From positions 51,079-90,062 of the forward strand of contig CADCUM010000078.1 in NCBI GenBank assembly GCA_902805885.1: 38,984 bases of DNA. The letters run 5' to 3'. The notes below the pieces were generated by a model. The model had not been told where the DNA came from, ran no database searches, and saw only the letters and a program-made list of their open reading frames with translations. Source of the stretch: an uncultured Nocardioides sp. (GTDB taxonomy: Bacteria > Actinomycetota > Actinomycetes > Propionibacteriales > Nocardioidaceae). Shown piece by piece: positions 32,802-38,984 of the stretch. The first letter of the stretch is position 1. Every line of letters begins with the position of its first letter. A program made the translations under genes and the position numbers.

Positions 32802-32918
32802 GGTGCCTCCCCGCGCTCGACCTGACCTGGATCTCCCTACCCACGACGGTACGTCGCCGACCGTGTCGGAACCACCGCTTCGGCGAACCTCCTACGACTC
32901 TTGAGGCGCGCTCCCGAC

Positions 32919-32924
32919 TAGGCT
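32919..32924 (+). promoter_or_regulatory. -10 box TAGGCT of the ABM gene, leaderless spacing
   Basis: TAGGCT ends 7 nt before GTG 32932, with no Shine-Dalgarno. Confidence 0.6.
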
Positions 32925-32931
32925 CGCGTCC

Positions 32932-33252
32932 GTGTACGTATCCGTGTCCCGACTTCGAGTCGAGCCCGAACGCTCCGACGAGCTCGTCGCGGCGTTCCAG
33001 GGCCGGGCCGGGCTGGTGGAGTCCCACGACGGCTTCATCGACCTGCAGGTCTGGCGCTCCGACCGCGACCCGTCCGAGGTGCTGATGGTCTCCCGCTGGG
33101 AGGACCGTGACTCCTTCACCGCCTACATGCGCAGCGCCGACCACCGGGTGTCCCACGCCCGCATCCCCGCCGCGGTCAAGGACGCCATCACGCTGGAGCG
33201 CCTCGAGCAGATGCACACCCAGATGCACACCTACGACGTGGTGGCCGAGTGA
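32932..33252 (+). CDS. Antibiotic biosynthesis monooxygenase (ABM) domain protein
   Basis: 106 aa, one ABM ferredoxin-like domain. The segments LVAAFQGRAGLVESHDGFIDLQVWR, VLMVSRWEDRDSFTAYMRS and HRVSHARIP follow the pattern of the ABM family, which includes the heme-degrading MhuD/IsdG group. In a by-eye alignment with mycobacterial MhuD, the heme-distorting Trp is Tyr and the N-terminal Asn is Arg, so heme degradation is doubtful although the histidine-containing segment is kept. Start GTG 32932 is leaderless. The stop overlaps the next gene by 4 nt (GTGA). Confidence 0.82.
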   Translation: MYVSVSRLRVEPERSDELVAAFQGRAGLVESHDGFIDLQVWRSDRDPSEVLMVSRWEDRDSFTAYMRSADHRVSHARIPAAVKDAITLERLEQMHTQMHTYDVVAE

Positions 33253-33695
33253 GCGGCGCAACCGACCGCAGGATGGCACCGCCCTCCGGACACCCGCCGC
33301 CGACGACCGGGCTGCTGGGCGAGGGCGTCGAGGTGCCACTCGTCCCGCTGGCGCAGGAGACCTGCCGGCGCTACCAGGCCGAGTTCCCCGACGAGCGGGA
33401 GCGCTACGGCGACGCCGGGACGGCCTGGTGCGTCCACGACAACCAGCACCTGCTGTTCTGGGGTGCCGGTGCGGTCGACGGCTGGGTCGACATGGACCGG
33501 GAGGTCAGCTGGCTCGCCGACGTGCTGGCCGCTCGCGGCTTCCCCCTCGACCGGCTCGCGCGGAACCTCGACCTGGCGGCCGAGGTGGTCCTCGAGGAGG
33601 TCTCGACCGAGCTCGGGCGACTGTGGGCGGGCGTCCTCGCGGCCGCCGCGACGTCCGTGCGGCTCAGGCTCCGGGCGGGCCACAAACCGGGGTGA
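33249..33695 (+). CDS. 148-aa hypothetical protein coupled to the ABM gene
   Basis: Soluble protein with a proline-rich N-terminus (about 10-20). The central part is TAWCVHDNQHLLFWGAGAVDGW and a mostly helical C-terminal half follows (EVSWLADVLAARGFPLDRLARNLDLAAEVVLEEV). No family recognised. Start GTG 33249 overlaps the ABM stop by 4 nt, so both are probably translated together. The stop is followed at once by the thrS promoter region. Confidence 0.7.
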   Translation: MSGATDRRMAPPSGHPPPTTGLLGEGVEVPLVPLAQETCRRYQAEFPDERERYGDAGTAWCVHDNQHLLFWGAGAVDGWVDMDREVSWLADVLAARGFPLDRLARNLDLAAEVVLEEVSTELGRLWAGVLAAAATSVRLRLRAGHKPG

Positions 33696-33715
33696 GGCCG
33701 CGGCGGGGCGGCCGA

Positions 33716-33721
33716 TAGCAT
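33716..33721 (+). promoter_or_regulatory. -10 box TAGCAT of thrS
   Basis: TAGCAT lies 36 nt before GTG 33758. The leader carries AAGGAG 8 nt before the start, so this gene, unlike many neighbours, has a conventional leader. It is too short for a T-box. Confidence 0.5.
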
Positions 33722-33757
33722 CGAGGCCCACCCGTCCGCTCCTGCAAGGAGAGCTCC

Positions 33758-35761
33758 GTGTCCGAGATCAAGGTCGTCCGCGTCCACGCCGGTGAGCGTC
33801 AGGAGCGGACTGCCACGGCGGGCACGAAGGCGTGGGAGCTCTTCGCCGACGACACCGACGTCGTCGCGGCTCGCGTCGGGGACCAGCTCAAGGACCTGTC
33901 GTACGTCCTGGGCGACGGCGACGAGGTGGAGTCGGTCGCGATCGACAGCCCGGACGGGCGCGACATCCTCCGCCACTCGGCGGCGCACGTCATGGCCCAG
34001 GCCGTCCAGCAGCTCTGGCCGGACGCCAGGCTCGGCATCGGCCCGCCCGTGGAGAACGGCTTCTACTACGACTTCGACGTCGCGACGCCGTTCGTCCCGG
34101 AGGACCTCGCGAAGATCGAGACCGCCATGCGCAAGATCATCAAGGAGGGCCAGCGGTTCGAGCGTCGGGTGACCACCGACGCCGACGCCCTCGACGAGCT
34201 CAAGGACGAGCCCTACAAGATCGAGCTCATCGGCCTCAAGGGCGGCAGCGGCGCGGGCGACGCGGAGTCGGTCGCCGAGGGCGCCAGCGTCGAGGTGGGG
34301 GGCGGCGAGCTCACCATCTACGACAACGTCCGACGCAACGGCGAGGTCGCGTGGTCCGACCTGTGCCGCGGCCCGCACCTGCCGACCACCAAGCGCATCC
34401 CCGCCTTCAAGCTCATGCGCAGCGCGGCGGCCTACTGGCGCGGCGACGAGAAGAACAAGCAGCTGCAGCGCATCTACGGCACCGCGTGGGAGTCCAAGGA
34501 GGCACTCGAGGAGCACCTCCACCGGATCGAGGAGGCCGAGCGTCGCGACCACCGCAAGCTGGGCCGAGAGCTGGACCTGTTCAGCTTCCCCGACGAGATC
34601 GGCTCCGGCCTGCCCGTCTTCCACCCCCGGGGCGGGGTGATCAAGCGGGAGATGGAGGACTACGTCCGCCAGCGGCACATCGAGGAGGGCTTCGAGTACG
34701 TCGGCACGCCGCACATCGCGAAGGAGCCGCTGTTCTACACCTCGGGGCACCTGCCCTACTACGGGGAGGGGATGTTCCCCGCCCTCGACGTGGACGGGAT
34801 GGACTACCGCCTCAAGGCGATGAACTGCCCCATGCACAACCTCATCTACCGGTCCCGGCAGCGCTCCTACCGGGAGCTGCCCCTGCGGCTGTTCGAGTTC
34901 GGCTCGGTCTACCGGCACGAGAAGTCGGGTGTCGTGCACGGGCTCACCCGCGTCCGCGGGTTCGCGCAGGACGACTCGCACTCCTACGTGACCCCCGAGC
35001 AGGCGCCGGCCGAGATCAAGCACCTGCTCGACTTCTGCCTCGGCCTGTTCCGCGACTTCGGCCTCGAGGACTTCTACCTCGAGCTCTCCACCCGCGACGA
35101 CTCGAAGCCGGACAAGTTCATCGGCTCCGACGAGGACTGGGCGATGGCGACCGAGGTACTGCGCGAGGTGTGCGAGCAGTCCGGTCTCGAGCTCGTTCCC
35201 GACCCCGGCGGTGCGGCCTACTACGGCCCGAAGGTGTCGGTGCAGGCACGCGACGCCATCGGGCGCACCTGGCAGATGTCGACCATCCAGTACGACTTCA
35301 ACCAGCCCTCCGCCGAACGGTTCGGCCTCGAGTACGTCGCCGCCGACGGCACCCGTCAGCAGCCGGTGATGATCCACTCCGCGAAGTTCGGCTCGATCGA
35401 GCGGTTCATCGGCGTCCTGGTCGAGCACTACGCCGGCGCATTCCCGCCCTGGCTCGCGCCCGTCCAGGTGCAGGCGATCCCCATCGCCGAACGGCACCAC
35501 GACTACCTCTTCGACATCGCGAAGCGGATGAGGTCGCAAGGCATCCGGGTCGAGGTCGACGACTCCGACGACCGGATGCAGAAGAAGATCCGCAACGCGC
35601 AGCTGCAGAAGGTGCCGTTCATGATGATCGCCGGTGACGACGACGTGGAGGCGGGTGCCGTGTCGTTCCGCTACCGCGACGGCCGTCAGGACAACGGCGT
35701 GCCGGTCGAGGAGGCGATCGAGCGGGTGCGGCAGGCCGTGGCGTCGCGCGAGCAGGTCTGA
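33758..35761 (+). CDS. thrS: Threonine--tRNA ligase
   Basis: 667 aa. It charges tRNA(Thr) with threonine in the cytoplasm. The order is standard: an N-terminal TGS domain (about 1-65), an editing/SAD region beginning [18 protein letters not shown] with [12 protein letters not shown], then the class II core with [20 protein letters not shown], the zinc-site cysteine in [11 protein letters not shown], motif 2 [20 protein letters not shown] and [12 protein letters not shown]. Motif 3 and an anticodon-binding domain (about 565-660) follow. GTG 33758 has AAGGAG upstream. It heads a thrS-HIT-IMPase-pgsA cluster similar to the mycobacterial thrS-pgsA region. Confidence 0.98.
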   Translation: MSEIKVVRVHAGERQERTATAGTKAWELFADDTDVVAARVGDQLKDLSYVLGDGDEVESVAIDSPDGRDILRHSAAHVMAQAVQQLWPDARLGIGPPVENGFYYDFDVATPFVPEDLAKIETAMRKIIKEGQRFERRVTTDADALDELKDEPYKIELIGLKGGSGAGDAESVAEGASVEVGGGELTIYDNVRRNGEVAWSDLCRGPHLPTTKRIPAFKLMRSAAAYWRGDEKNKQLQRIYGTAWESKEALEEHLHRIEEAERRDHRKLGRELDLFSFPDEIGSGLPVFHPRGGVIKREMEDYVRQRHIEEGFEYVGTPHIAKEPLFYTSGHLPYYGEGMFPALDVDGMDYRLKAMNCPMHNLIYRSRQRSYRELPLRLFEFGSVYRHEKSGVVHGLTRVRGFAQDDSHSYVTPEQAPAEIKHLLDFCLGLFRDFGLEDFYLELSTRDDSKPDKFIGSDEDWAMATEVLREVCEQSGLELVPDPGGAAYYGPKVSVQARDAIGRTWQMSTIQYDFNQPSAERFGLEYVAADGTRQQPVMIHSAKFGSIERFIGVLVEHYAGAFPPWLAPVQVQAIPIAERHHDYLFDIAKRMRSQGIRVEVDDSDDRMQKKIRNAQLQKVPFMMIAGDDDVEAGAVSFRYRDGRQDNGVPVEEAIERVRQAVASREQV

Positions 35762-35765
35762 GCGC

Positions 35766-36293
35766 GTGCCGGACGAGCAGGTGCAGGCGGGTGTGGGGGA
35801 GCCCGACGGGCTCGAGCGGATCTGGGCGCCGCACCGGATGGCGTACATCCGGTCCAGCACGGACGACCCGGGCTGCCCGTTCTGCGCGATACCGGCGCAC
35901 GGCACCGACGAGACCCTGGTCGTCGCCCGCGGGCAGGTGACGTACGCCGTCCTCAACCTCCACCCCTACAACCCCGGCCACCTCATGGTGGTGCCCTACC
36001 GCCACGTCGCGGGGCTCGAGGAGCTCACCGGCGAGGAGTCGGCCGAGCTGATGTCGATGACCCAGCGAGCGATCAGGGTGGTGCGCTCGGTGAGCGCGCC
36101 CGAGGCGTTCAACATCGGACTCAACCTCGGCAGGCCCGCGGGCGGCTCGCTGGCCGACCACCTCCACCAGCACGTCGTGCCGCGCTGGACCGGTGACGCC
36201 AACTTCATCACCGTCGTCGGCCGCACCAAGACGCTGCCCCAGCTGCTGGTGGACACGCGCAGGCTGCTCGCGGACGCGTGGGACGCCTCGTGA
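35766..36293 (+). CDS. HIT-family hydrolase/AP4A phosphorylase-like protein
   Basis: 175 aa from GTG 35766. The histidine triad is DHLHQHVVPRW near residue 138, and a CPFC zinc motif lies near residue 37. YAVLNLHPYNPGHLMVVPYRHV and NIGLNLGRPAGGS are typical of the actinobacterial HIT/AP4A phosphorylase group found next to thrS (Rv2613c type). It probably cleaves dinucleoside polyphosphates made by aminoacyl-tRNA synthetases. It starts 4 nt after thrS and its stop overlaps the next gene by 4 nt (GTGA). Confidence 0.92.
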   Translation: MPDEQVQAGVGEPDGLERIWAPHRMAYIRSSTDDPGCPFCAIPAHGTDETLVVARGQVTYAVLNLHPYNPGHLMVVPYRHVAGLEELTGEESAELMSMTQRAIRVVRSVSAPEAFNIGLNLGRPAGGSLADHLHQHVVPRWTGDANFITVVGRTKTLPQLLVDTRRLLADAWDAS

Positions 36294-37069
36294 GCGACAC
36301 GGGGGCCATGCTGGCCGAGGACGCCGCGCTCGCTGCCGACCTGGTGCGCCGGGCCGGGGCGCTCGCTGCTCGGATCCGGGGCGAGGGCCTGGCCGTCGAG
36401 CGCAAGACCAGCGGGTCGGACGTGGTCACCCAGGCCGACACCGCCGCGGAGCGGCTGGTGCTGGAGACGCTGGCCCGGGAGCGGCCGCACGACGCCGTCG
36501 TGGGGGAGGAGGGCGCGTCGCGGCCAGGAACCTCCGGGCGCACCTGGGTCATCGACCCCGTCGACGGGACCTACAACTTCTCCCGCGGCAGCGACTGGTG
36601 GTGCAGTGCGATCGCGCTGTCCGGCGCCGACGACGTCCTGGTCGGCGCCGTGCACCACCCGGCGAGCAGCAGGACCTGGGTCGGCGGACCCGACCTCGCG
36701 AGCACGTGCGACGGCGCACCCCTCCAGCCCCTGCCGGACACCCCGCGCGACGCGCGCTGCGCGACGACGTACCTCCACCCCACCTTCTACGGGACCGAGG
36801 TGGGGGACGCGTTCGCGCGCGGCCTGGGCCGCGTCGGCACGCTGAGGATGCTGGGGTCGGGGACCATGGACGCGATGGCCATCGCCTGCGGCCAGTGGGA
36901 CGTGCTCTTCCAGCACAGCGTGGCCGACTGGGACCGCCTGCCGGGTGCCGCGATCATCCGGGGCGCGGGCGGGTCCTCCGTCCGGGTCCCGGCCGCCGGC
37001 GTCGTGTGGACCGTCTCCGGTGCGCCCGCGGCAGTGGGCGACGTCCGCGACGCACTCCTCGAGGGGTAG
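36290..37069 (+). CDS. Inositol monophosphatase family protein
   Basis: 259 aa metal-dependent phosphatase. The first metal site is HDAVVGEEG, the main motif VIDPVDGTYNFSRG corresponds to the family DPxDGTxNF box, and the C-terminal HSVADWDRLPGAAIIRGAGG carries the last metal ligand. Start GTG 36290 overlaps the HIT gene by 4 nt; ATG 36308 is an alternative. The family includes inositol-1-phosphatase and histidinol phosphatase (HisN). The position immediately before phosphatidylinositol-phosphate synthase suggests inositol or PIP dephosphorylation, while the monofunctional HisB in this genome leaves a HisN role open. Its TAG stop is part of the pgsA -10 box. Confidence 0.88.
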   Translation: MSDTGAMLAEDAALAADLVRRAGALAARIRGEGLAVERKTSGSDVVTQADTAAERLVLETLARERPHDAVVGEEGASRPGTSGRTWVIDPVDGTYNFSRGSDWWCSAIALSGADDVLVGAVHHPASSRTWVGGPDLASTCDGAPLQPLPDTPRDARCATTYLHPTFYGTEVGDAFARGLGRVGTLRMLGSGTMDAMAIACGQWDVLFQHSVADWDRLPGAAIIRGAGGSSVRVPAAGVVWTVSGAPAAVGDVRDALLEG

Positions 37070-37072
37070 CCT
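37067..37072 (+). promoter_or_regulatory. -10 box TAGCCT of pgsA, leaderless spacing
   Basis: TAGCCT includes the TAG stop of the upstream gene and ends 6 nt before GTG 37079. Confidence 0.55.
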
Positions 37073-37078
37073 GCGCCC

Positions 37079-37702
37079 GTGCTCGACAGGTTCAAGGCGT
37101 TCTGGCAGGGCGTGGTGCTCGCGCCGTTCGTCAACCTCTTCGTCCGGCTCGGGATCAGTCCCGACGCCGTGACCCTCGTCGGCACGCTCGGGGTCAGCTT
37201 CGGCGCCCTGTTCTTCTTCCCGCGGGGGATGGTGTGGGAGGGCGTCGTGTTCATCACGGCCTTCGTGTTCAGCGACCTGATCGACGGGGCGATGGCACGC
37301 AAGACCGGTCGCACGGACGACTTCGGCGCCTTCCTCGACTCCACGCTGGACCGGGTGGCCGACGGTGCCCTGTTCGGCGGCGCCGCGCTCTACTTCGCCT
37401 GGGTGGCGGAGGAGCGCACCTACGCGGCCCTCTGCCTCGTCGTGCTGGTGATGGGGGCCGTCACGTCGTACGCCCGCGCCAAGGCCGACCACCTGGGGTA
37501 CGACTCCAAGGTCGGCGTGGCCGAGCGCCCGGACCGCCTCGTCGGGTTCCTCGTCCCGGCGTTCCTCGCCGACGTCCTCGACCTGCCCTGGCTCCTCCAC
37601 GGGGCGCTGTGGGTGCTGGCCGTCGCAGCCACGGTGACCGTCGGCCAGCGGATCTGGACCGTACGGCGCCAGGCGCTCGCGCGGGCCCGCTCCACGGCCT
37701 GA
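37079..37702 (+). CDS. pgsA: CDP-alcohol phosphatidyltransferase, probably phosphatidylinositol phosphate synthase
   Basis: 207 aa integral membrane enzyme with about six helices. The CDP-alcohol signature D(x)2DG(x)2AR(x)8G(x)3D(x)3D is exact: it starts [20 protein letters not shown] and ends L-D-S-T-L-D. It joins CDP-diacylglycerol to inositol-1-phosphate if it is the PIP synthase, as its place downstream of thrS and the HIT gene suggests (Rv2614c-Rv2612c order). [20 protein letters not shown] is typical of this group. In mycobacteria an acyltransferase and pimA follow; here pdxS follows directly. Start GTG 37079. Confidence 0.9.
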   Translation: MLDRFKAFWQGVVLAPFVNLFVRLGISPDAVTLVGTLGVSFGALFFFPRGMVWEGVVFITAFVFSDLIDGAMARKTGRTDDFGAFLDSTLDRVADGALFGGAALYFAWVAEERTYAALCLVVLVMGAVTSYARAKADHLGYDSKVGVAERPDRLVGFLVPAFLADVLDLPWLLHGALWVLAVAATVTVGQRIWTVRRQALARARSTA

Positions 37703-37733
37703 TCCCGAATCACCCGACGGGGTGTCCCCGGAC

Positions 37734-37739
37734 TACCAT
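37734..37739 (+). promoter_or_regulatory. -10 box TACCAT of pdxS, leaderless spacing
   Basis: TACCAT ends 6 nt before ATG 37746. Confidence 0.55.
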
Positions 37740-37745
37740 CGACCC

Positions 37746-38687
37746 ATGTCCGAGAACACCGCATCCGCCCCTGGCACCACCCCTGTCTCCGCCCCTGTCT
37801 CCGCCCCCTCGATCGGCACCTCGCGCGTGAAGCGCGGCATGGCCGAGATGCTCAAGGGCGGGGTGATCATGGACGTCGTCACCCCCGACCAGGCCAAGAT
37901 CGCCGAGGACGCCGGCGCGGTGGCCGTCATGGCGCTCGAGCGTGTCCCGGCCGACATCCGCGCCCAGGGTGGCGTGTCCAGGATGAGCGACCCCGACATG
38001 ATCGACGGCATCATCGAGGCCGTCTCGATCCCGGTCATGGCCAAGGCGCGGATCGGCCACTTCGCCGAGGCGCAGGTGCTCCAGAGCCTCGGGGTCGACT
38101 ACATCGACGAGTCCGAGGTGCTGACCCCGGCCGACTACGCCCACCACATCGACAAGTGGGCCTTCACCGTGCCGTTCGTGTGCGGCGCCACCAACCTGGG
38201 AGAGGCCCTGCGCCGCATCACCGAGGGCGCGGCGATGATCCGCTCGAAGGGCGAGGCAGGGACCGGCGACGTCTCCAACGCCGTCACCCACATGCGGACG
38301 ATCCGCGCGGAGCTGAGCCGTCTGCACGGGATGGCGGAGGACGAGCTCTACGTCGCCGCCAAGGAGCTGCAGGCGCCGTACGAGCTCGTCAAGGAGGTGG
38401 CGACGGCCGGCAAGCTGCCCGTCGTGCTGTTCACCGCCGGCGGCATCGCGACGCCCGCCGATGCGGCCATGATGATGCAGCTCGGCGCGGAGGGCGTGTT
38501 CGTCGGCTCCGGCATCTTCAAGGCCGGCAACCCCGCCGAGCGCGCCGAGGCGATCGTCAAGGCCACGACGTTCTTCGACGACCCGGACGTGGTCGCCAAG
38601 GTGAGCCGCGGGCTCGGCGAGGCCATGGTCGGGATCAACGTCGACGAGATCCCGCAGCCGCACCGGCTGGCCGAGCGCGGCTGGTGA
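37746..38687 (+). CDS. pdxS: Pyridoxal 5'-phosphate synthase subunit PdxS
   Basis: 313 aa (beta-alpha)8 barrel that makes PLP from ribose-5-phosphate, glyceraldehyde-3-phosphate and ammonia delivered by PdxT. Catalytic lysines lie in [18 protein letters not shown] and [40 protein letters not shown] and [18 protein letters not shown] are family blocks. The first 23 residues are an extra Ala/Pro/Ser-rich tail coded in part by a 12-bp tandem duplication near 37780. pdxT is not in the window. A hairpin with a 7-bp GC stem follows the stop. Confidence 0.98.
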   Translation: MSENTASAPGTTPVSAPVSAPSIGTSRVKRGMAEMLKGGVIMDVVTPDQAKIAEDAGAVAVMALERVPADIRAQGGVSRMSDPDMIDGIIEAVSIPVMAKARIGHFAEAQVLQSLGVDYIDESEVLTPADYAHHIDKWAFTVPFVCGATNLGEALRRITEGAAMIRSKGEAGTGDVSNAVTHMRTIRAELSRLHGMAEDELYVAAKELQAPYELVKEVATAGKLPVVLFTAGGIATPADAAMMMQLGAEGVFVGSGIFKAGNPAERAEAIVKATTFFDDPDVVAKVSRGLGEAMVGINVDEIPQPHRLAERGW

Positions 38688-38693
38688 CGCGGG

Positions 38694-38721
38694 AGCCGGC
38701 CTCGCGAGGTGCGAGCCGGCT
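38694..38721 (+). terminator. Hairpin after pdxS
   Basis: AGCCGGC (38694-38700) and GCCGGCT (38715-38721) with a 14-nt loop that contains CTCGCGAG. No T-tract. Confidence 0.45.
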
Positions 38722-38766
38722 AGTCCGTTCATGCGCGGCCAGTTACCCACCTGAGTAGTTCTGGCT

Positions 38767-38784
38767 GAATCTCCACGAATCTCC
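38767..38784. promoter_or_regulatory. Two GAATCTCC direct repeats, 10-bp period
   Basis: GAATCTCC occurs at 38767-38774 and 38777-38784, so the two sites lie on the same face of the helix. They are about 100 nt upstream of the gene starting at 38884 and may be activator sites. A CTCCC/GGGAG mini-hairpin follows. Confidence 0.35.
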
Positions 38785-38805
38785 CACAGCGGGAGGGCTC
38801 CGCAG

Positions 38806-38832
38806 GTGAGGGTGTGGCCACACACACCTCAC
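38806..38832. promoter_or_regulatory. Imperfect inverted repeat upstream of the last gene
   Basis: GTGAGG-g-TGTG pairs with CACA-CCTCAC (10 bp, one bulge, 6-nt loop). It lies 52 nt before ATG 38884 and could be an operator or a leader hairpin. Confidence 0.35.
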
Positions 38833-38883
38833 GGCAGGCGCCCTCCTCGGGGCACGTACCTGCGTACCTCACTGGAGAAGACG

Positions 38884-38984
38884 ATGATCGAGATCACCTC
38901 CGCCACCGCTCCGCCACCCGTGGTGGACCTGGCCCGCCTCCGTGCCGTCGTGCCTCGCTACCAGTGGACCGAGATCACCGTCCG
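38884..38984 (+). CDS. Unidentified gene, 5' end only
   Basis: The gene runs off the right edge after 33 codons. ATG 38884 has GGAGAAG about 4 nt upstream. The visible N-terminus has an Ala/Pro-rich start followed by VVDLARLRAVVPRYQWTEIT, which I do not recognise. The 160-nt upstream region holds direct and inverted repeats, so it is probably a regulated gene. Confidence 0.6.
   Translation, partial: MIEITSATAPPPVVDLARLRAVVPRYQWTEITV

Noticed and set aside
33722..33757. T-box or other riboswitch in the thrS leader
   Set aside because: The leader is only about 30 nt and has no specifier or T-box sequence.
33404..35956. An 850-codon minus-strand frame opposite thrS
   Set aside because: It is antisense to clear thrS motifs, with the same low-complexity composition and no ribosome binding site.
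37780..37805. 12-bp tandem duplication in the pdxS N-terminal tail
   Set aside because: It is real (codons for V-S-A-P repeated) but lies in a variable Ala/Pro tail and is of little consequence.

Overview
The window is high-GC actinobacterial DNA, most likely from Nocardioides or a close relative in Nocardioidaceae. This is inferred from composition, frequent GTG starts, an SsgA-family gene, a PriA-type HisA, and gene order. No database search was possible.

Layout. 1-6.3 kb: 3' end of a DUF2332 gene, the replicative polymerase dnaE, a small membrane protein whose 5' end is a 42-bp tandem repeat shared with the dnaE stop region, and a DUF3352 membrane-anchored protein. 6.3-7.5 kb (minus strand): a LON-substrate-binding-domain gene coupled to a YbaK-type deacylase gene. 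7.6-11.3 kb: hisD-hisC-hisB-hisH, all with 4-nt overlaps. 11.4-12.9 kb: a PRC-barrel/DUF2382 protein and a four-helix membrane protein. 13.0-20.1 kb: a decaprenylphosphoryl-arabinose (DPA) block. An AftA-like arabinofuranosyltransferase diverges from an operon of a UbiA-family phosphoribosyltransferase, dprE1, dprE2, a histidine phosphatase and a lipid-oligosaccharide flippase. 20.1-22.7 kb: two tiny genes, then hisA/priA, a Nudix gene and hisF, so the his cluster is split by about 9.4 kb. 22.7-25.3 kb: a polar amino acid ABC importer. 25.4-29.0 kb: a heterodimeric ABC exporter. 29.0-30.2 kb: an SsgB-like gene, a PGPGW membrane protein and tRNA-Val(CAC).

30.2-32.5 kb looks different: lower GC, no convincing intact gene, several strong hairpins, two families of repeated hairpins, and two gene fragments (K+ channel N-terminus, PxKF-domain C-terminus). 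It resembles an eroded insertion region next to the tRNA. 32.5-39.0 kb returns to ordinary genes: two small conserved-looking proteins, an ABM-domain protein, thrS, a HIT hydrolase, an inositol-monophosphatase-family protein, phosphatidylinositol-phosphate synthase (pgsA), pdxS and the start of an unidentified gene.

The most interesting points are: the compact DPA cassette sitting inside the histidine cluster, with a phosphatase and flippase that could fill poorly defined steps; an alanine in DprE1 at the benzothiazinone-target cysteine position; nine leaderless promoters with a -10 box 6-7 nt before the start codon; the asymmetric ABC exporter; and the hairpin-rich region downstream of tRNA-Val.
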